Part shown: in pieces, positions 5,676 to 5,676 of the stretch
Position numbering within the stretch: the first letter of the stretch is position 1
Layout: each line of letters starts with the position of its first letter
Origin: Treponema sp.
GTDB lineage: Bacteria > Spirochaetota > Spirochaetia > Treponematales > Breznakiellaceae
NCBI GenBank assembly: GCA_031280065.1
Contig: JAITHH010000253.1
Location: 1-5,676 of the forward strand
DNA: 5,676 nucleotides
Direction of reading: 5' to 3'
Notes under the pieces: model-generated
What the model was told of the DNA's origin: nothing
The model's input: the letters and a program-made list of their open reading frames with translations, nothing else
The model's database searches: none
Position numbers and translations under genes: made by a program

Positions 5676-5676
5676 A

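Larger units (their letters stand above)
5200..5676 (+). mobile_element. IS200/IS605-type insertion sequence, internally shortened, right end at or beyond the window edge
   Basis: The element is recognised from a left-end hairpin (5202-5218), a leader with an SD-sequestering stem, an HUH tnpA (5320-5661), and two right-end hairpins (5635-5648 and 5661-5675). It has no long inverted repeats and no visible target duplication, as is normal for single-strand (peel-and-paste) IS200/IS605 elements. Its composition is lower in G+C than the host genes, suggesting horizontal arrival. No tnpB is present. The exact left boundary cannot be fixed: it may lie in the last codons of prmC, where TTTAA and TTAAC strings (about 5190-5195) resemble target sites of the family. 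The right cleavage site is not visible for certain. Confidence 0.8.

Noticed and set aside
1..5676. CRISPR array, tRNA, rRNA or phage module
   Set aside because: I found no regularly spaced repeats, no tRNA cloverleaf signature, no rRNA-like stretch and no phage genes on reading both strands.

Overview
The window is high-GC bacterial chromosome (the coding part looks to be around 60% G+C by eye) ending on the right in a lower-GC insertion sequence. I favour a spirochaete, Treponema-like and possibly one of the high-GC gut treponemes. The reasons are the release-factor GGQ context ([17 protein letters not shown]), the relaxed lipobox of one predicted lipoprotein, and my unverified memory that prfA and prmC/hemK are neighbours in Treponema. 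This is inference, not proof.

Layout. Positions 30-1825 hold a leftward pair: a small single-span membrane protein, then, joined by an ATGA overlap, a large Pro/Ala-rich lipoprotein with a beta-type middle domain and a C-terminal TPR-like region. Positions 1826-1966 are an AT-richer divergent promoter region. Positions 1967-5199 form a compact rightward operon: prfA (release factor RF1), a CapA/YwtB-type metallophosphatase-fold protein predicted to be exported and membrane-anchored, and prmC (the methyltransferase that modifies the GGQ glutamine of release factors). The prfA-capA gap is 3 bp and capA-prmC overlap by 4 bp (ATGA). From about 5190-5200 to the right edge lies an IS200/IS605-type element: a left-end hairpin, a leader that can hide the transposase Shine-Dalgarno in an 8-bp stem, a tnpA with the HUH (HIH) motif, and right-end hairpins.

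How the genes fit together. prfA and prmC are a functional pair, substrate and modifying enzyme. The envelope protein between them has no obvious link to translation termination, although its coupling implies co-expression. The leftward pair looks like an envelope module of unknown function.

Most notable points: the tnpA is shortened so that the segment carrying the catalytic tyrosine is gone while both ends of the element appear to be kept; the SD-sequestering stem is a perfect 8-bp match; the element abuts or forms the last codons and stop of prmC; and the 5' end of capA contains a degenerate palindromic repeat and lacks an SD. I see no rRNA, tRNA, CRISPR array or clear rho-independent terminator.
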